DNA of 64,000 nt from positions 1,984,001 to 2,048,000 of the forward strand of contig NC_018210.1 in NCBI RefSeq assembly GCF_000219625.1, written 5' to 3'. The stretch comes from Zymoseptoria tritici IPO323. Taxonomy: Eukaryota > Ascomycota > Dothideomycetes > Mycosphaerellales > Mycosphaerellaceae. Of this stretch, positions 32,715 through 42,644 are shown piece after piece. The notes under the pieces are model-generated. The model worked only from the letters and a program-made list of their open reading frames with translations. It made no database searches and was not told the origin of the DNA. The first letter of the stretch is position 1; each line of letters starts with the position of its first letter. Made by a program: the position numbers and the translations under genes.

Positions 32715-34352
32715 TCATAGCACACCAAATCGCCCAAACAGCAACAGGTTGCCTTCGGCGGCCAGCCACGCAATACCCGTGTACACAATGAGCTTCGTGA
32801 TGACTTCCACATCGTAACGAACTCGCGGCTTCTCCAGCATCGAAAACAGCCGACGATCGTTCGTCTGTTCCTCCTTGCCACTGTCGCTTGAAGTGCCGTG
32901 GTCACTCTGCGGTGGTGTCAGCACGCCATCCACTCCACTGACCTGCAGCGATGGAACCGACGCAGTACCCTTCACGGTGAGATAGGACGAGTTCCCACGA
33001 GGCTCATCTGGAGTCAATATAGCCGCATTCATGCTGTCCGTGGCAGATTGAGAAGACGCCGATGATCTGGCCTTGATCTCGCTGGCCAACTTCTCTCCCC
33101 GCCGAACCTGATCACGATTCGCGATGAACTCTCTGGCGTCGGCTTCGGATTGGGGTCCAATAGAGATCGTTCTCTTTCGCCTCCCAATCGTCGAGAGCAT
33201 GCCTGGGATCTCTCTCGCTGGCGGCAAGACCTTGTCGTCTTTGCGGAGAGTGGGCACAGTGTTGTAGTCCCTGGACTGCAAGAAGTATCTGCGAGGGATA
33301 CGGACCCCGTAGTATCCGACGAATCGAAATACCGGAGGCAGTACACGCAGAAGCAGAGGCTTCATTACGGCGCGCCAGATGAAGATCATGATGATGCCGC
33401 TGATCAGTCGTGCCGCTACCTTGGTGACGTCGGCATTTGAAGTGCGGTACATGTGCGAGATGTGAGCGTCGCGATCAGAAGGCCCGTACAGCAAATGTGC
33501 GTAGTTCCATGTGCCGATGCTGATGCCCATCACGACACCGAGGAAGGCGACGCTATCATCGAAGCACGGACAATTGTCCGCCGGCTCCGGATGGAAGCGA
33601 ACTGCAAGTCCGAGGATGAAGACCGCAATAGCAGGGCGAATCCAACTGCCAGAGATTAACCAGATATCAAGCGCTGGGCCGAATGTGACCCTCAGACTCG
33701 TAATCAGGAGTCCTAGAAGTGCTCCCACCAGTACATCGAAGAAGCCATGCATGCCACAGTACATCCGTCCGACACTGATCGAAGTTGCATAACAAACACA
33801 AGCCGAGACCAGCAATCGGTATTGCCAGGTAGAGTATTCATCCTGCGTAGACCACAAGTTGTGGAGGCAGTAAAAGGCGACCGACACGGCGTTTGTTGTG
33901 TGTGTGGAAGGGAACCCATACTCCAGCGCCGCAGAGCCGGACATCGTGATCCGCTGAAGAGGCGGCGAAAGCGGGCGAGGTAAACAGACGAGATCCTTCA
34001 CGTATCCGCTCAAGTACACACCGGCAGCCAGCATATGCACCAATGCGATTCCGAGCTCGGCATAGCCACACCAGAAGCAGATCGGAAGGGCCGTCATGAA
34101 GAAGGTATGCGTGCCCAGATTAGCCGTCATGGCAAAGTACGAATCCAGCCATCGTGATCGTAAGGCATCCTGCAGTGAAGCAAGATAGGGTGTTTCCCGT
34201 CTCACGATCGGGATCAGCCATTGTCGCAGGAGATGTCGCCAACGTGGAAGACGCCTCTCGTAGTGGTCCAAGTCACGGAGACCAGCATCAGGATCGGGAG
34301 AAGGCGTCCTCAGATGGGCCTGGTACCGCGAGGGCAGTCGGGAGTTGGACAT
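32715..34352 (-). CDS. Sphingoid long-chain base 1-phosphate phosphatase (PAP2 superfamily, LCB3/YSR3-like)
   Basis: Intronless, 545 residues. The three phosphatase motifs of the lipid-phosphatase superfamily are present: KDLVCLPRP (119-127), PSTH (148-151) and GRMYCGMHGFFD (195-206, giving Arg196, His202 and Asp206). The CGMHGFFDV form is typical of yeast Lcb3/Ysr3 and human SGPP enzymes. Several hydrophobic segments surround the motifs and one lies near the C-terminus (VEVITKLIVYTGIAWLAAEG). The enzyme should dephosphorylate dihydrosphingosine and phytosphingosine 1-phosphate in the ER membrane, feeding ceramide synthesis. The C-terminal third (about 370-500) is a Ser-rich, probably cytosolic region. 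It is divergent from the Rho4 gene, with about 660 bases between them. Confidence 0.9.
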   Translation of the reverse strand: MSNSRLPSRYQAHLRTPSPDPDAGLRDLDHYERRLPRWRHLLRQWLIPIVRRETPYLASLQDALRSRWLDSYFAMTANLGTHTFFMTALPICFWCGYAELGIALVHMLAAGVYLSGYVKDLVCLPRPLSPPLQRITMSGSAALEYGFPSTHTTNAVSVAFYCLHNLWSTQDEYSTWQYRLLVSACVCYATSISVGRMYCGMHGFFDVLVGALLGLLITSLRVTFGPALDIWLISGSWIRPAIAVFILGLAVRFHPEPADNCPCFDDSVAFLGVVMGISIGTWNYAHLLYGPSDRDAHISHMYRTSNADVTKVAARLISGIIMIFIWRAVMKPLLLRVLPPVFRFVGYYGVRIPRRYFLQSRDYNTVPTLRKDDKVLPPAREIPGMLSTIGRRKRTISIGPQSEADAREFIANRDQVRRGEKLASEIKARSSASSQSATDSMNAAILTPDEPRGNSSYLTVKGTASVPSLQVSGVDGVLTPPQSDHGTSSDSGKEEQTNDRRLFSMLEKPRVRYDVEVITKLIVYTGIAWLAAEGNLLLFGRFGVL

Positions 34353-35009
34353 AGAGCGTGCTTCTGGCCGGACATTTGAGATTATGGCGCGGTGTAGTGG
34401 GCGTTTTCAAGGCCGCAAACCCAAGCAGATCAGCTGCGGGTGGTCTCAATCGTGGTCGACTTTTATTCAGCAGCCGTCCATAGGCCTCCCTCTCACTGAT
34501 CAGTTATTTTCCGGAGCGGGGTAGATGTGAATGACTTGCAACATATGAGGCTCAAAGATTGCGAGTGTCGTAAGAAACCCCACTACGGCCGCGACGGATT
34601 GCCCTTGGCTTGTCACATGCAGGCGTATCAACAACGTCCAAGTGCTTTGCAACCGTCAACGGGACGAGAGATGGAGGAATGTCATGACATGCTGAAAGTG
34701 ATGGCTATTGACTGGCGAGATACGTCTTTTTTATTTAAGGGGTTCAATGCGATGTGCGAGGTGATGAGTGACCATCGAACCGCAGAATCGGTTTATTTCG
34801 AGACAGCCATGCCGGACTCCGCTCCGATGGTCACCTCGTCAACGGACCGCAGCAACACGGGGAAGGATGCAGCAACACGGGGAAGGATCGATGACACTCG
34901 ACCGACTTGGTCCATTCTCGAACGGCCGACTCACCAGCAAGCAAACTCGAGCGCATACATTCCACTGCGCTCTCCCAGAATTCATACCAAATTTACTGCT
35001 CCACCCGCC
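34353..35009. other. Divergent promoter region between phosphatase and Rho4-like gene
   Basis: About 660 bases with a TATTTAA element near 34731-34737 and a 20-bp tandem duplication at 34849-34888. A frame in phase with Rho4 is open from the ATG at 34545, so a longer N-terminus is possible; see the Rho4 entry. Confidence 0.5.
34849..34888. repeat. 20-bp perfect tandem duplication
   Basis: GCAGCAACACGGGGAAGGAT occurs twice head to tail (34849-34868 and 34869-34888) in the leader of the Rho4-like gene. Confidence 0.9.
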
Positions 35010-35940
35010 ATGTCTATCCAACCTGTGCCCAGCTACGACCACATCCGGCGCAAAAACAGCAGCAAGTCCTTCGTCACACGCAACGACAGCTACCGGCGCT
35101 CAACGCGAGGTAGCGACGGCACTGTCAACACGACGTCCTCCGCCAGGACCAACATCACGGCGCCGCCGGCGTACAGCAAAAAGTTTGTGGTGGTCGGCGA
35201 TGGAGGATGCGGGAAGACATGTCTGTTGATCAGCTACTCGCAAGGATACTTCCCAGAGGTGAGCGCAGCGAGGAGGATGCCAATGAAGCAGAAGATGCTA
35301 ACGGTCTCTTAAGAAATACGTACCGACCGTGTTTGAGAACTACATCACCACAGTTGAGCACAAGCCGAGCGGCAAAGGCGTGGAGCTGGCATTGTGGGAT
35401 ACTGCAGGACAGGAAGAATACGACCGACTGCGACCACTTTCATACCCCGAAACGGACCTCCTCTTCGTCTGCTTTGCGATCGACTGCCCCAATTCACTGG
35501 AGAATGTCCTCGACAAGGTATGAGGGATCCAGCGCATCGCATTCCAAATCTTGTATACTGACACAATGCAGTGGTATCCGGAAGTGCTTCATTTCTGCCC
35601 GACAACGCCCATCATCCTTTGCGGTTTGAAGTCCGACCTCCGTAACAAGCGCACATGTATCGAGTTACTCAAGACCCAAGGTCTGACGCCGGTCACCAAG
35701 AGCCAGGGCAGCGCCGTCGCACAAAAGATGGGCGCAATGTACATGGAGTGCTCGTCAAAGGAGATGACCGGCGTGCACGAGATCTTCGACGTTGCAATCG
35801 ACACTGCGGTGCGCGGCACGCAGGACATGCAAACGGGCAATGGCACAGGACCTGGAAGTCGGGCGGGTACAGGAGGCATGACAATGCTGAATGGAGCGCC
35901 CGTGAAGCGAAAGAAGCGCAGTAACTGCAAGATTCTCTGA
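35010..35940 (+). CDS. Rho4-like small GTPase
   Basis: Three exons (35010-35258, 35314-35517, 35572-35940) give 273 residues; introns are 55 and 54 bp and phases close. The chosen ATG (CCGCCATGTC context) gives a 57-residue basic, Ser-rich N-terminal extension, as is usual for Rho4. The G domain follows: GDGGCGKT (63-70), YVPTVFENY effector loop, [22 protein letters not shown] guanine specificity (K-S-D in place of TKxD, as in other Rho4 proteins), and a C-terminal polybasic [11 protein letters not shown] ending in a CaaX box, CKIL, that predicts geranylgeranylation. Rho4 acts at the septum and plasma membrane in septation and cell-wall synthesis. An in-frame ATG at 34545 could add 155 residues of unlikely composition. 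Confidence 0.88.
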
Positions 35941-36491
35941 ACGCACACGCGCACGTGTGAGTTGCAGTCATTTGAATGGAACCTTTCAATTGACAGCGAC
36001 ACAGCAGGCGAAGCTCGACAACAAGCTGTAGCAGTTCAATTCCCAGCCGCGATCCCTACACTGTACCAACACGTTGGCTCGATTCGGTTCTTTTGGCGCG
36101 AGTGGAGGAGATTTCTCTGGCGATGATGGATGATGTGGATGTGACGAAGCGACGGCCGGTTAAAGAATATGGTTGGATCGATGATGGCGTGCATACAACA
36201 CAGCAGTTCTCTATTTGTTAGCGCTTTTGCATTCGGAACAGGAGTTTGAGGCGCACAGGGTGGAAAGATGCGCAGGAAGCCGCCGCCTGACTGCGGAGTA
36301 CATTGGGTTCGTCTTGAATGTGTCATAATCAGGACCACGGAGCGATCGAGAAGAGGCTGCTGACCTGCTTGCCAAGTCACGGTCCGTCTGGTCCTTCTGT
36401 TCGCTTCATATGGGTATCATCGCAGTAAATCAAAAAGTTCGGTAGTCGTCCACCTCTTGCAAATTGTTGTCCGACGACGTCCGCTTCGGCC
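35941..36491. other. Convergent 3' intergenic region
   Basis: About 550 bases between the stops of the Rho4-like gene (+) and DAD1 (-). Nothing recognisable; it should carry both terminators. Confidence 0.45.
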
Positions 36492-36867
36492 TCATGAGCC
36501 ATCCGTAGCACCCTGTTTCGTCTCGGCCGACTCTTCTTTGGCGGGCTCCTTGGCCATCACGTTTTCGAACTGTGACCACAGGCCTTCGACTTGGCTGAAC
36601 TCGTTCCCGACCTGATGGGTGTCTGTTGTCAATCAAATGCGCGACCAGGATCGTTCTCATTGCCGACATACAGCGATGACGCCTTCTAGACTCCGATTGA
36701 GCTTGTTGATGTTCTGAAGGACATTTTCGAGACTCTGTGAATCGTTAGACCTGACTCTTTCAGGACTTCCCAGTAGTGTCGCATACCGCAGCCACATCTC
36801 CGATCAAGAGTTGTCTTTGCTGTTCAAAGTATGTCTTCTCGCCTGTAGAGGAGCCATTCGTGGCCAT
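36492..36867 (-). CDS. DAD1: DASH/Dam1 complex subunit Dad1
   Basis: Three small exons (36867-36787, 36734-36672, 36611-36492) give 87 residues; introns of 52 and 60 bp have GTATGC/GTATGT donors and phases close. The protein matches Dad1 throughout: [16 protein letters not shown] in the N-terminal helix, [25 protein letters not shown] in the centre and [13 protein letters not shown] near the end, followed by an acidic tail. Dad1 is a subunit of the fungal ten-protein DASH ring that couples kinetochores to spindle microtubules. The gene is easy to miss because no exon exceeds 120 bases. It is divergent from PEX12, with 215 bases between the two start codons, so the promoters must overlap. Confidence 0.9.
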
Positions 36868-37082
36868 GTTCGCTGTGGTGACTGAGGCGATGCTCGGGAT
36901 AGGACGCGTGTGAGGAAACGCGGATGTTGTTGACGGAGGAAGAAAGCCGAGGCGTTTGACGCGAGCCTCGTCTGAATGATCAACGAGCTGCGACTCTCTT
37001 TCACGGGCATGACCACCTCCATACCGACCTCGAGCATCGTCTGTGAACGATCGCCTGCTGCATTATAGCACTGTCAGGAAAC

Positions 37083-38477
37083 ATGGAGTTCATGACGGCG
37101 CTGCAAGGCGGCTACGACGACCAGAAGCCCTCACTCTTCGAGATCTTGTCTGAACACGAGCTCTCCTCGCTCATCCCGCCATCACTTCGTTACATACTCG
37201 CCGTCGCGACGCATCGAAATCCACGCTACCTGCTCCGGATACTGAACAATTTCGACGAACTCTATGCCATCCTCTCCCTCATTGTGGAGAGGTATTACCT
37301 CAAGATCTATGGAGGCAGTTTCACGGAGAACTTCTATGGTCTCAAACGAGAGCGCGTGTTGCGCATCAGGGGAGGAGAGACAACAAGAGCACGACTCGGA
37401 GCGAGCAAGGAGGTGCGGGAGACGTTGAAGCTCAGGACAAGCGATGTGTGGAAGAATCTGGCGGTGTTGGTGGGCATACCATACATACGGAGGAAGCTGG
37501 ACGAAGCATATGATATCCACGCCGCGGGCGTCAACATGCTCGGCCCTGCATATCGCGATCGTGAGAGGTATCCCAAGGATGGCACATGGCGGCAAAAACT
37601 GCTCTGGGTGTACAGGTGGTTCCTGCGCAGCGTCTACCCGACAGTGAACGCAGCGTACTACTTTGCCATGCTGACGTTCAATCTGGCGTACCTGTTTGAC
37701 GGTACCAAGTATCACTCGCCATTCATGTGGGTGATCGGAACTCGTATACGTCGTCTGAATCAGGCCGATGGAAAGGCCATTGCGCTCGCGACGCAAGCTC
37801 CGCCCACGCCGCCAGCGAGGCCTGGACAAAGCAACTCGATCTTCAACCCAAGGACGATGTCGAGAGCTCTCTATCCGCATATGCTGACGGCTTTGCAACT
37901 CCTTCTGCCCACTTCGATATTCGCACTCAAGTTTCTGGAGTGGTGGCACAACTCCGACTTTGCCAGACAGTTGAGTAAGAAGTCCAACGAAGGTCTTGAG
38001 CTACCGCCTCCGATTATATCAGGAGCTCCTGCTTCGCCGGCTAAGAATGAGAAGAAGATCAAATCTTCGAGCGAGAAAGAGGCACCAAGCCGGCGAGACT
38101 CTGGGATCGACGGCCCTCCCATCTCATCCCTGACCCACCTGCCCATATTGACTGTGCCTGCTCCTGCATATTCGACCGATGATACTGCGAACACAACATC
38201 AGTCTGTCCGATATGCACGTCCGAGATCCAAACGCCGACAGCTTGCCAGACCGGCTACGTCTATTGCTACAGCTGTATTTACAAGTGGGTGGACGGCACA
38301 CATCCGCGGCAAGAAGCATTCATGGAAGGATCTGGAGACGAAGCCGATACCAGAGGCTGGGCCGAAGAGGGTGGCGGTAGCCGTGTGAACAAGTGGGAGA
38401 GCGGCGTCGGAAGGGACGCTGTGACCGGAAGGAGAGTGCTGGGAGGCACGAGTGGATTGAGGCGGGTCATGGTCTGA
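37083..38477 (+). CDS. PEX12: Peroxin Pex12, RING-type peroxisomal E3 ligase subunit
   Basis: Intronless, 464 residues. The N-terminal Pex2/Pex12 domain begins PSLFEILSEHELSSLIPPSLRYIL and includes NFYGLKRERV, followed by membrane segments, for example around SVYPTVNAAYYFAMLTFNLAYLF. A Ser/Pro linker (about 300-365) leads to the degenerate RING: CPICTSEIQTPTACQTGYVYCYSCIYKWVDG. Pex12 has only part of the usual zinc ligands, as seen here. Together with Pex2 and Pex10 it forms the channel-ligase that ubiquitinates and recycles the Pex5 import receptor. An in-frame ATG three codons later is an alternative start. The C-terminal tail has a Gly/Arg-rich region typical of fungal copies. Confidence 0.93.
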   Translation: MEFMTALQGGYDDQKPSLFEILSEHELSSLIPPSLRYILAVATHRNPRYLLRILNNFDELYAILSLIVERYYLKIYGGSFTENFYGLKRERVLRIRGGETTRARLGASKEVRETLKLRTSDVWKNLAVLVGIPYIRRKLDEAYDIHAAGVNMLGPAYRDRERYPKDGTWRQKLLWVYRWFLRSVYPTVNAAYYFAMLTFNLAYLFDGTKYHSPFMWVIGTRIRRLNQADGKAIALATQAPPTPPARPGQSNSIFNPRTMSRALYPHMLTALQLLLPTSIFALKFLEWWHNSDFARQLSKKSNEGLELPPPIISGAPASPAKNEKKIKSSSEKEAPSRRDSGIDGPPISSLTHLPILTVPAPAYSTDDTANTTSVCPICTSEIQTPTACQTGYVYCYSCIYKWVDGTHPRQEAFMEGSGDEADTRGWAEEGGGSRVNKWESGVGRDAVTGRRVLGGTSGLRRVMV

Positions 38478-38707
38478 AAGGAGGAAAGGACGCGCTGTGC
38501 CTGCGAATTCACAAGATCGTCCGACACATAGGCTATGTGACCTGCACACACCAAGGCCACCGAACTCGGACTGCTATCCTCAAGCATTAATTCCGACCGC
38601 ATTCATTGAGCCTCATTCGCTGGATCCGCAGGACAACACAACTGGTTCTCTTGCATCACAAGGAGCATTACATCTCGGACGATCATTATACCGCCTGGTC
38701 AGATGCC

Positions 38708-40927
38708 ATGCAGTCCGACTTCGACGACGCACTGGATCATGCGGCGTGCTCAGCATCATCTCCGCGTGAAATTGCTGACGCCGAACGCCACGACTCTATC
38801 AACACAATCAAAGCTCCGACCCACTTGCAAGACGAATGCAGCCTGGCGACACAGTTCCTCAAGACCATCTTCCTAGACGCCGACGAGGCAGAGATCGCTC
38901 TTGTTCTGCGAAATGGCGACGTGGGCGGTGTATTTTCGCTCACTAAGATCGCGGCAATGGTACATGATTTGAAGCTTGCCGACTGGTTCAGAGAATTTGA
39001 TAGCCACTCCGGGAAGTCATTGGTTCCAACCCAGGATGTGGAGCAGCAACTCCACCCAGTCGTCCGGTCTCCCGCTCCAGATGGCGCCTGTTTCGGCAAT
39101 CCGTTCGACCAGTCAAGCTCTGCATTGCTGAGCCCCGGAAGCTTCTTGGCGCAGGAAGATGAAGGCTGGCAAAGCGAGTCGACGGACTCTCCTCCATTGA
39201 TGCCGCAAGATCTCGGCTGCACAGTGCCCACGATCGAATCGCAAGGTGAGAAATCGGATGATGGTCGTGCACTGCCTCGAGTGCCATGTGTCTTCCCTCC
39301 ACAACCCCGGGCTCTCTTCGAGGAACCACCGCCTATGGCTCGTCTCGTTCAAGAAGTCTACATTGGGCATTCGTCGAGCCCTCTGCTCGTGCCCATGCAA
39401 TTCTCCAAGCTTCCCTTCGAGCATGGCCGTGTCTATCCTTTTGGTCACGACCCGCGGCAGTATGCATCTCCGGGCGTCTACTCGGATTCCATCTGGAGTG
39501 ATACGACCGATGACTCGCTGTCTTGTCCCGCATTACCATCAAGCGTATGCGCAGGTTCTGATGAAGAGAGTGAGCAACACCTTTCTGGGGAAGTCTTCGA
39601 CCATGACGATACATCGAGCAGCATTGAAGCCGCTGGAAATCTGCTGTTATTACGCATTGAAACTCCGACTCCTTCAGTGAATTGGCCACCACCTCCGAGC
39701 ATGGTCGCTCTCCGTTGCTTTGGAAAGCCGCCGCGTCTAGCGAGGTTGCGAACTGCTCTACCTCTACTTCCACTTCACAGAGCGCTGCACAATCGATCCG
39801 CTCGACTGCCCACCAGCCAGTCACACGCCACTACGGGCACTTCGCCGCTTCCTCAGTCCGTTGTCGTGCCGACATTAATCACGAACGGAATGGGCAGGGA
39901 AATAGGCCGAGTGCCAGCATTCGAAGTCGACGAAGTGCGTTGTATGTTACTGTCTTTCAGACCGCGTTGGTCGCGAGGATCAGGAACAAAAGAATTCCGC
40001 AGAGCGATCGACATTGGTCGCATTCAGCTGTGTAATATGTCAGCATGTCTTACAATGAAGAACGATCAACATGCTAGCGCGATGTGCTTGCCCAAGCTGG
40101 TCGAGTCCGAGTTCTCCGATCTCCAGAAACACATGTCAATGCAGGATTACTCGACGAATTCAACGTCCGAAACCTGCGTGGACGTCACGAAACCGCGGAC
40201 AATGCCTAGCAGCGGGCTAAGCTTCTCTGTCACCAAGGGGGATGATATATCAAATATCACTTTCAACGGCTTGGTTGTCATCCTCTGGGCACTTGGTGGA
40301 CTTGCGAGCGACCTCCTTGATGATGTCGACGTAGTTGATTCGGTCGAGGTAGATGATTTTGAGGCGGCGATCAAATTCCGCGAGGTTCAGAGAGCGGCGT
40401 CTTGCCTCGTGCGGATGACACACTCATTGCAGAAGGAAATGGATGCTGAAGCGTTCTTTTTCACCGATGAAGGCGAGGATAAACTCGCTACGCTTATCCA
40501 GCGACTATTCACCACTGCGGAGACGGCGAGGACAATTGCTGGCATGACATATAGCCGTCGACATGACTTCCTATCAACTCTGAACGAAATCGAGCGGGAA
40601 TCGATGGAATTGGCAGATGACATCCACCACCGGCCGTCAGTCTCGAGGACTGCGCGTGAACTACGACAGGATTCAGGCTGCGAGCCTTCTGCAGACTTCG
40701 GTCAGCCTACGTCCCCGTCGGAATCCGAGACAGAGGCAGCCGATCTCGTTGGACGTGTCGTCGAAGTGATGCCGTCCACTTCCGCTGATGATGGTCCAAA
40801 ACAAGATAATGGAGTTGTGGTTCAGGCAAAGGAGCCAGGGACGTTGAATGAGAGGCTCCTCTCCTTGAGAGAGAGGATTCGAGGCCTGCATCAGACACTG
40901 GATGTTGGCCTTGGTGTTGCTCGATAG
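38708..40927 (+). CDS. Hypothetical protein, 739 residues, no recognised domain
   Basis: One frame is open for more than 2.2 kb, far beyond chance, with codon use like neighbouring genes. The first in-frame ATG is at 38708; the frame continues upstream to about 38606 without an ATG, so a small 5' exon is possible. The start of the protein (about 1-120) is acidic, the middle is rich in Pro and Ser and probably disordered, and the last 230 residues look helical, with a hydrophobic patch FNGLVVILWALGGLASDLL and a heptad-like region TLIQRLFTTAETARTIAGM. I see no zinc, nucleotide-binding or catalytic motif. It lies 230 bases after PEX12 on the same strand. No function can be proposed. Confidence 0.65.
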   Translation: MQSDFDDALDHAACSASSPREIADAERHDSINTIKAPTHLQDECSLATQFLKTIFLDADEAEIALVLRNGDVGGVFSLTKIAAMVHDLKLADWFREFDSHSGKSLVPTQDVEQQLHPVVRSPAPDGACFGNPFDQSSSALLSPGSFLAQEDEGWQSESTDSPPLMPQDLGCTVPTIESQGEKSDDGRALPRVPCVFPPQPRALFEEPPPMARLVQEVYIGHSSSPLLVPMQFSKLPFEHGRVYPFGHDPRQYASPGVYSDSIWSDTTDDSLSCPALPSSVCAGSDEESEQHLSGEVFDHDDTSSSIEAAGNLLLLRIETPTPSVNWPPPPSMVALRCFGKPPRLARLRTALPLLPLHRALHNRSARLPTSQSHATTGTSPLPQSVVVPTLITNGMGREIGRVPAFEVDEVRCMLLSFRPRWSRGSGTKEFRRAIDIGRIQLCNMSACLTMKNDQHASAMCLPKLVESEFSDLQKHMSMQDYSTNSTSETCVDVTKPRTMPSSGLSFSVTKGDDISNITFNGLVVILWALGGLASDLLDDVDVVDSVEVDDFEAAIKFREVQRAASCLVRMTHSLQKEMDAEAFFFTDEGEDKLATLIQRLFTTAETARTIAGMTYSRRHDFLSTLNEIERESMELADDIHHRPSVSRTARELRQDSGCEPSADFGQPTSPSESETEAADLVGRVVEVMPSTSADDGPKQDNGVVVQAKEPGTLNERLLSLRERIRGLHQTLDVGLGVAR

Positions 40928-42644
40928 CCTCAAATTGTACGGCATGCTCCTCCTTATCTCTCCGCTGATACATGACACCGTTCTGTCTCTTCATCAAGAT
41001 ACCCAAGCGATGTTCAGGGTTGGTCTGGACGGCACTGTATAAGACGCGGGGCTGGACACGTACCGCCATCTTGGTCGGCCTTGTCGTGCCTACCTCCGCC
41101 GTCCAGCTAAGACCGGAGGTAAGCGTCTTTTGATTTGCGGTTTGCCCTTCTGACTGCTAATGTAAGGGTCTACTATAGGTAACCTGCAACATTCGTTTCG
41201 AAGGCTCGTGCTACTCTCCGTGTCTAGCCACAGGGTATACCCTAACCAATCAATCAATAATCCTGCACTTTGTCCTACCTTGGCTGAAAGCATGGGTGGC
41301 TAACACTGCCTTTGCTGCTAAGCTTCATGAATCAAGGAGTCGGAGCGTGCCTGTGTTCTTGAAGCCTGTGCCGACAAGAAAGGGCTTCGCAGGGTGCCGC
41401 GGCGAGGTCAGCTACTCCAGCGATGATGGCTGTGGTCAAAAGGGATACGCCGTCGGCGATGCGAGCTTGTGGCCATTCTGCTTCCTGGGTGGAGAGGGCA
41501 GTCCTTCCTTGTTCGAGTGTCAATCTGATCGACAAATCTGCATGAGTTTATGATCTTGGCGCACCATACGGTATAGCTATCGTGTTCAATCACACCCATC
41601 ATGAAATTGGTTGTTCTGTTGTGCATTTCGTCTTGCTTCCAACGCTTGCTTCGCCTGCAACTTAGACAGCCGTGGCGAAGTTCGCAAAAGCCTTGCTCGG
41701 GCTATGATACTTCTGGGTAGAGGACCAGTTCTTCGGAAACGTGTCGCTAGAATGTAGCAAGTAAGATCATCTGGGCTGGGTTTTGGTTGTGTAGACATTC
41801 TATCGCCCACGCAGCACTGCCCACAAATAGAGATCTGCCGGGCTCAACTCCATGCCTCATCCGCATCGGAGACATGGGTCGGGGGTGTCATCGATCCACC
41901 TCTCCACGTCAGGTTCCGTTCAAGTTGCTTGCTAAGCTTCGCATGGGAGCCGCTGAATGACGACGAGTGCATGCGATTCTGCTCCGATTTGTCTCACAGC
42001 TTGCAGCCATTGGAGGTCTCTGTACCTGGCCGTGGCAGATCCTCACCAAACCTTCCCCGCAAGGCGGCGGCTCAATCAGATGCATCAGGATGGGCACGAG
42101 TTGGACACGTACATCGATTTCACCATGCGAACATTGACATCTCGGTAGTTATTCCCAGCCCATCACGATCTTGATTGCGGCGCTCGTGTCATACCAGATC
42201 GAGGGTTCTCTGCGATGCTCACTCGAAGCTGCACTGGTCTGCTTGCTGCACCACATTGCCGGCGGAGAGAATAGGTATTCGTCTTCCGGCCGTTCTGCAG
42301 CTGCATGAGATCGGACAGTCGCAAGCCACGCTGCGGATAATAATGGCGTGCGATCGTGCTCGGCCTTGGCCATGCACGCTCGCGTAAGAGGTGAGGGAAA
42401 GACAACTCCGTCGTGGGTCCGACTGAGGCTTCATTGGATGCTGATCGACCACTACCATCCGTGGCCCTTGCCACTATACGTTGTGCCTGCCCAGTTTCCG
42501 CCGAGCGCCCTGAACCCTACACACAAGGTACTTGCGATGCTGACTCGGTCCGGATCCATTGTACCATCATTACTTTATTTCTAGTTCGAGGGAGCTTTAT
42601 TTGTTAGACTTCCACAACCACATCTGCCACGCCCAAACGCCAAT
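40928..42644. other. Long intergenic region without recognisable gene
   Basis: About 1.7 kb of normal composition. Frames of 60-105 codons occur on both strands, but none has a recognisable motif or plausible spliced extension. It includes the Egt1 promoter. I see no repeat, tRNA or transposon relic. Confidence 0.45.
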
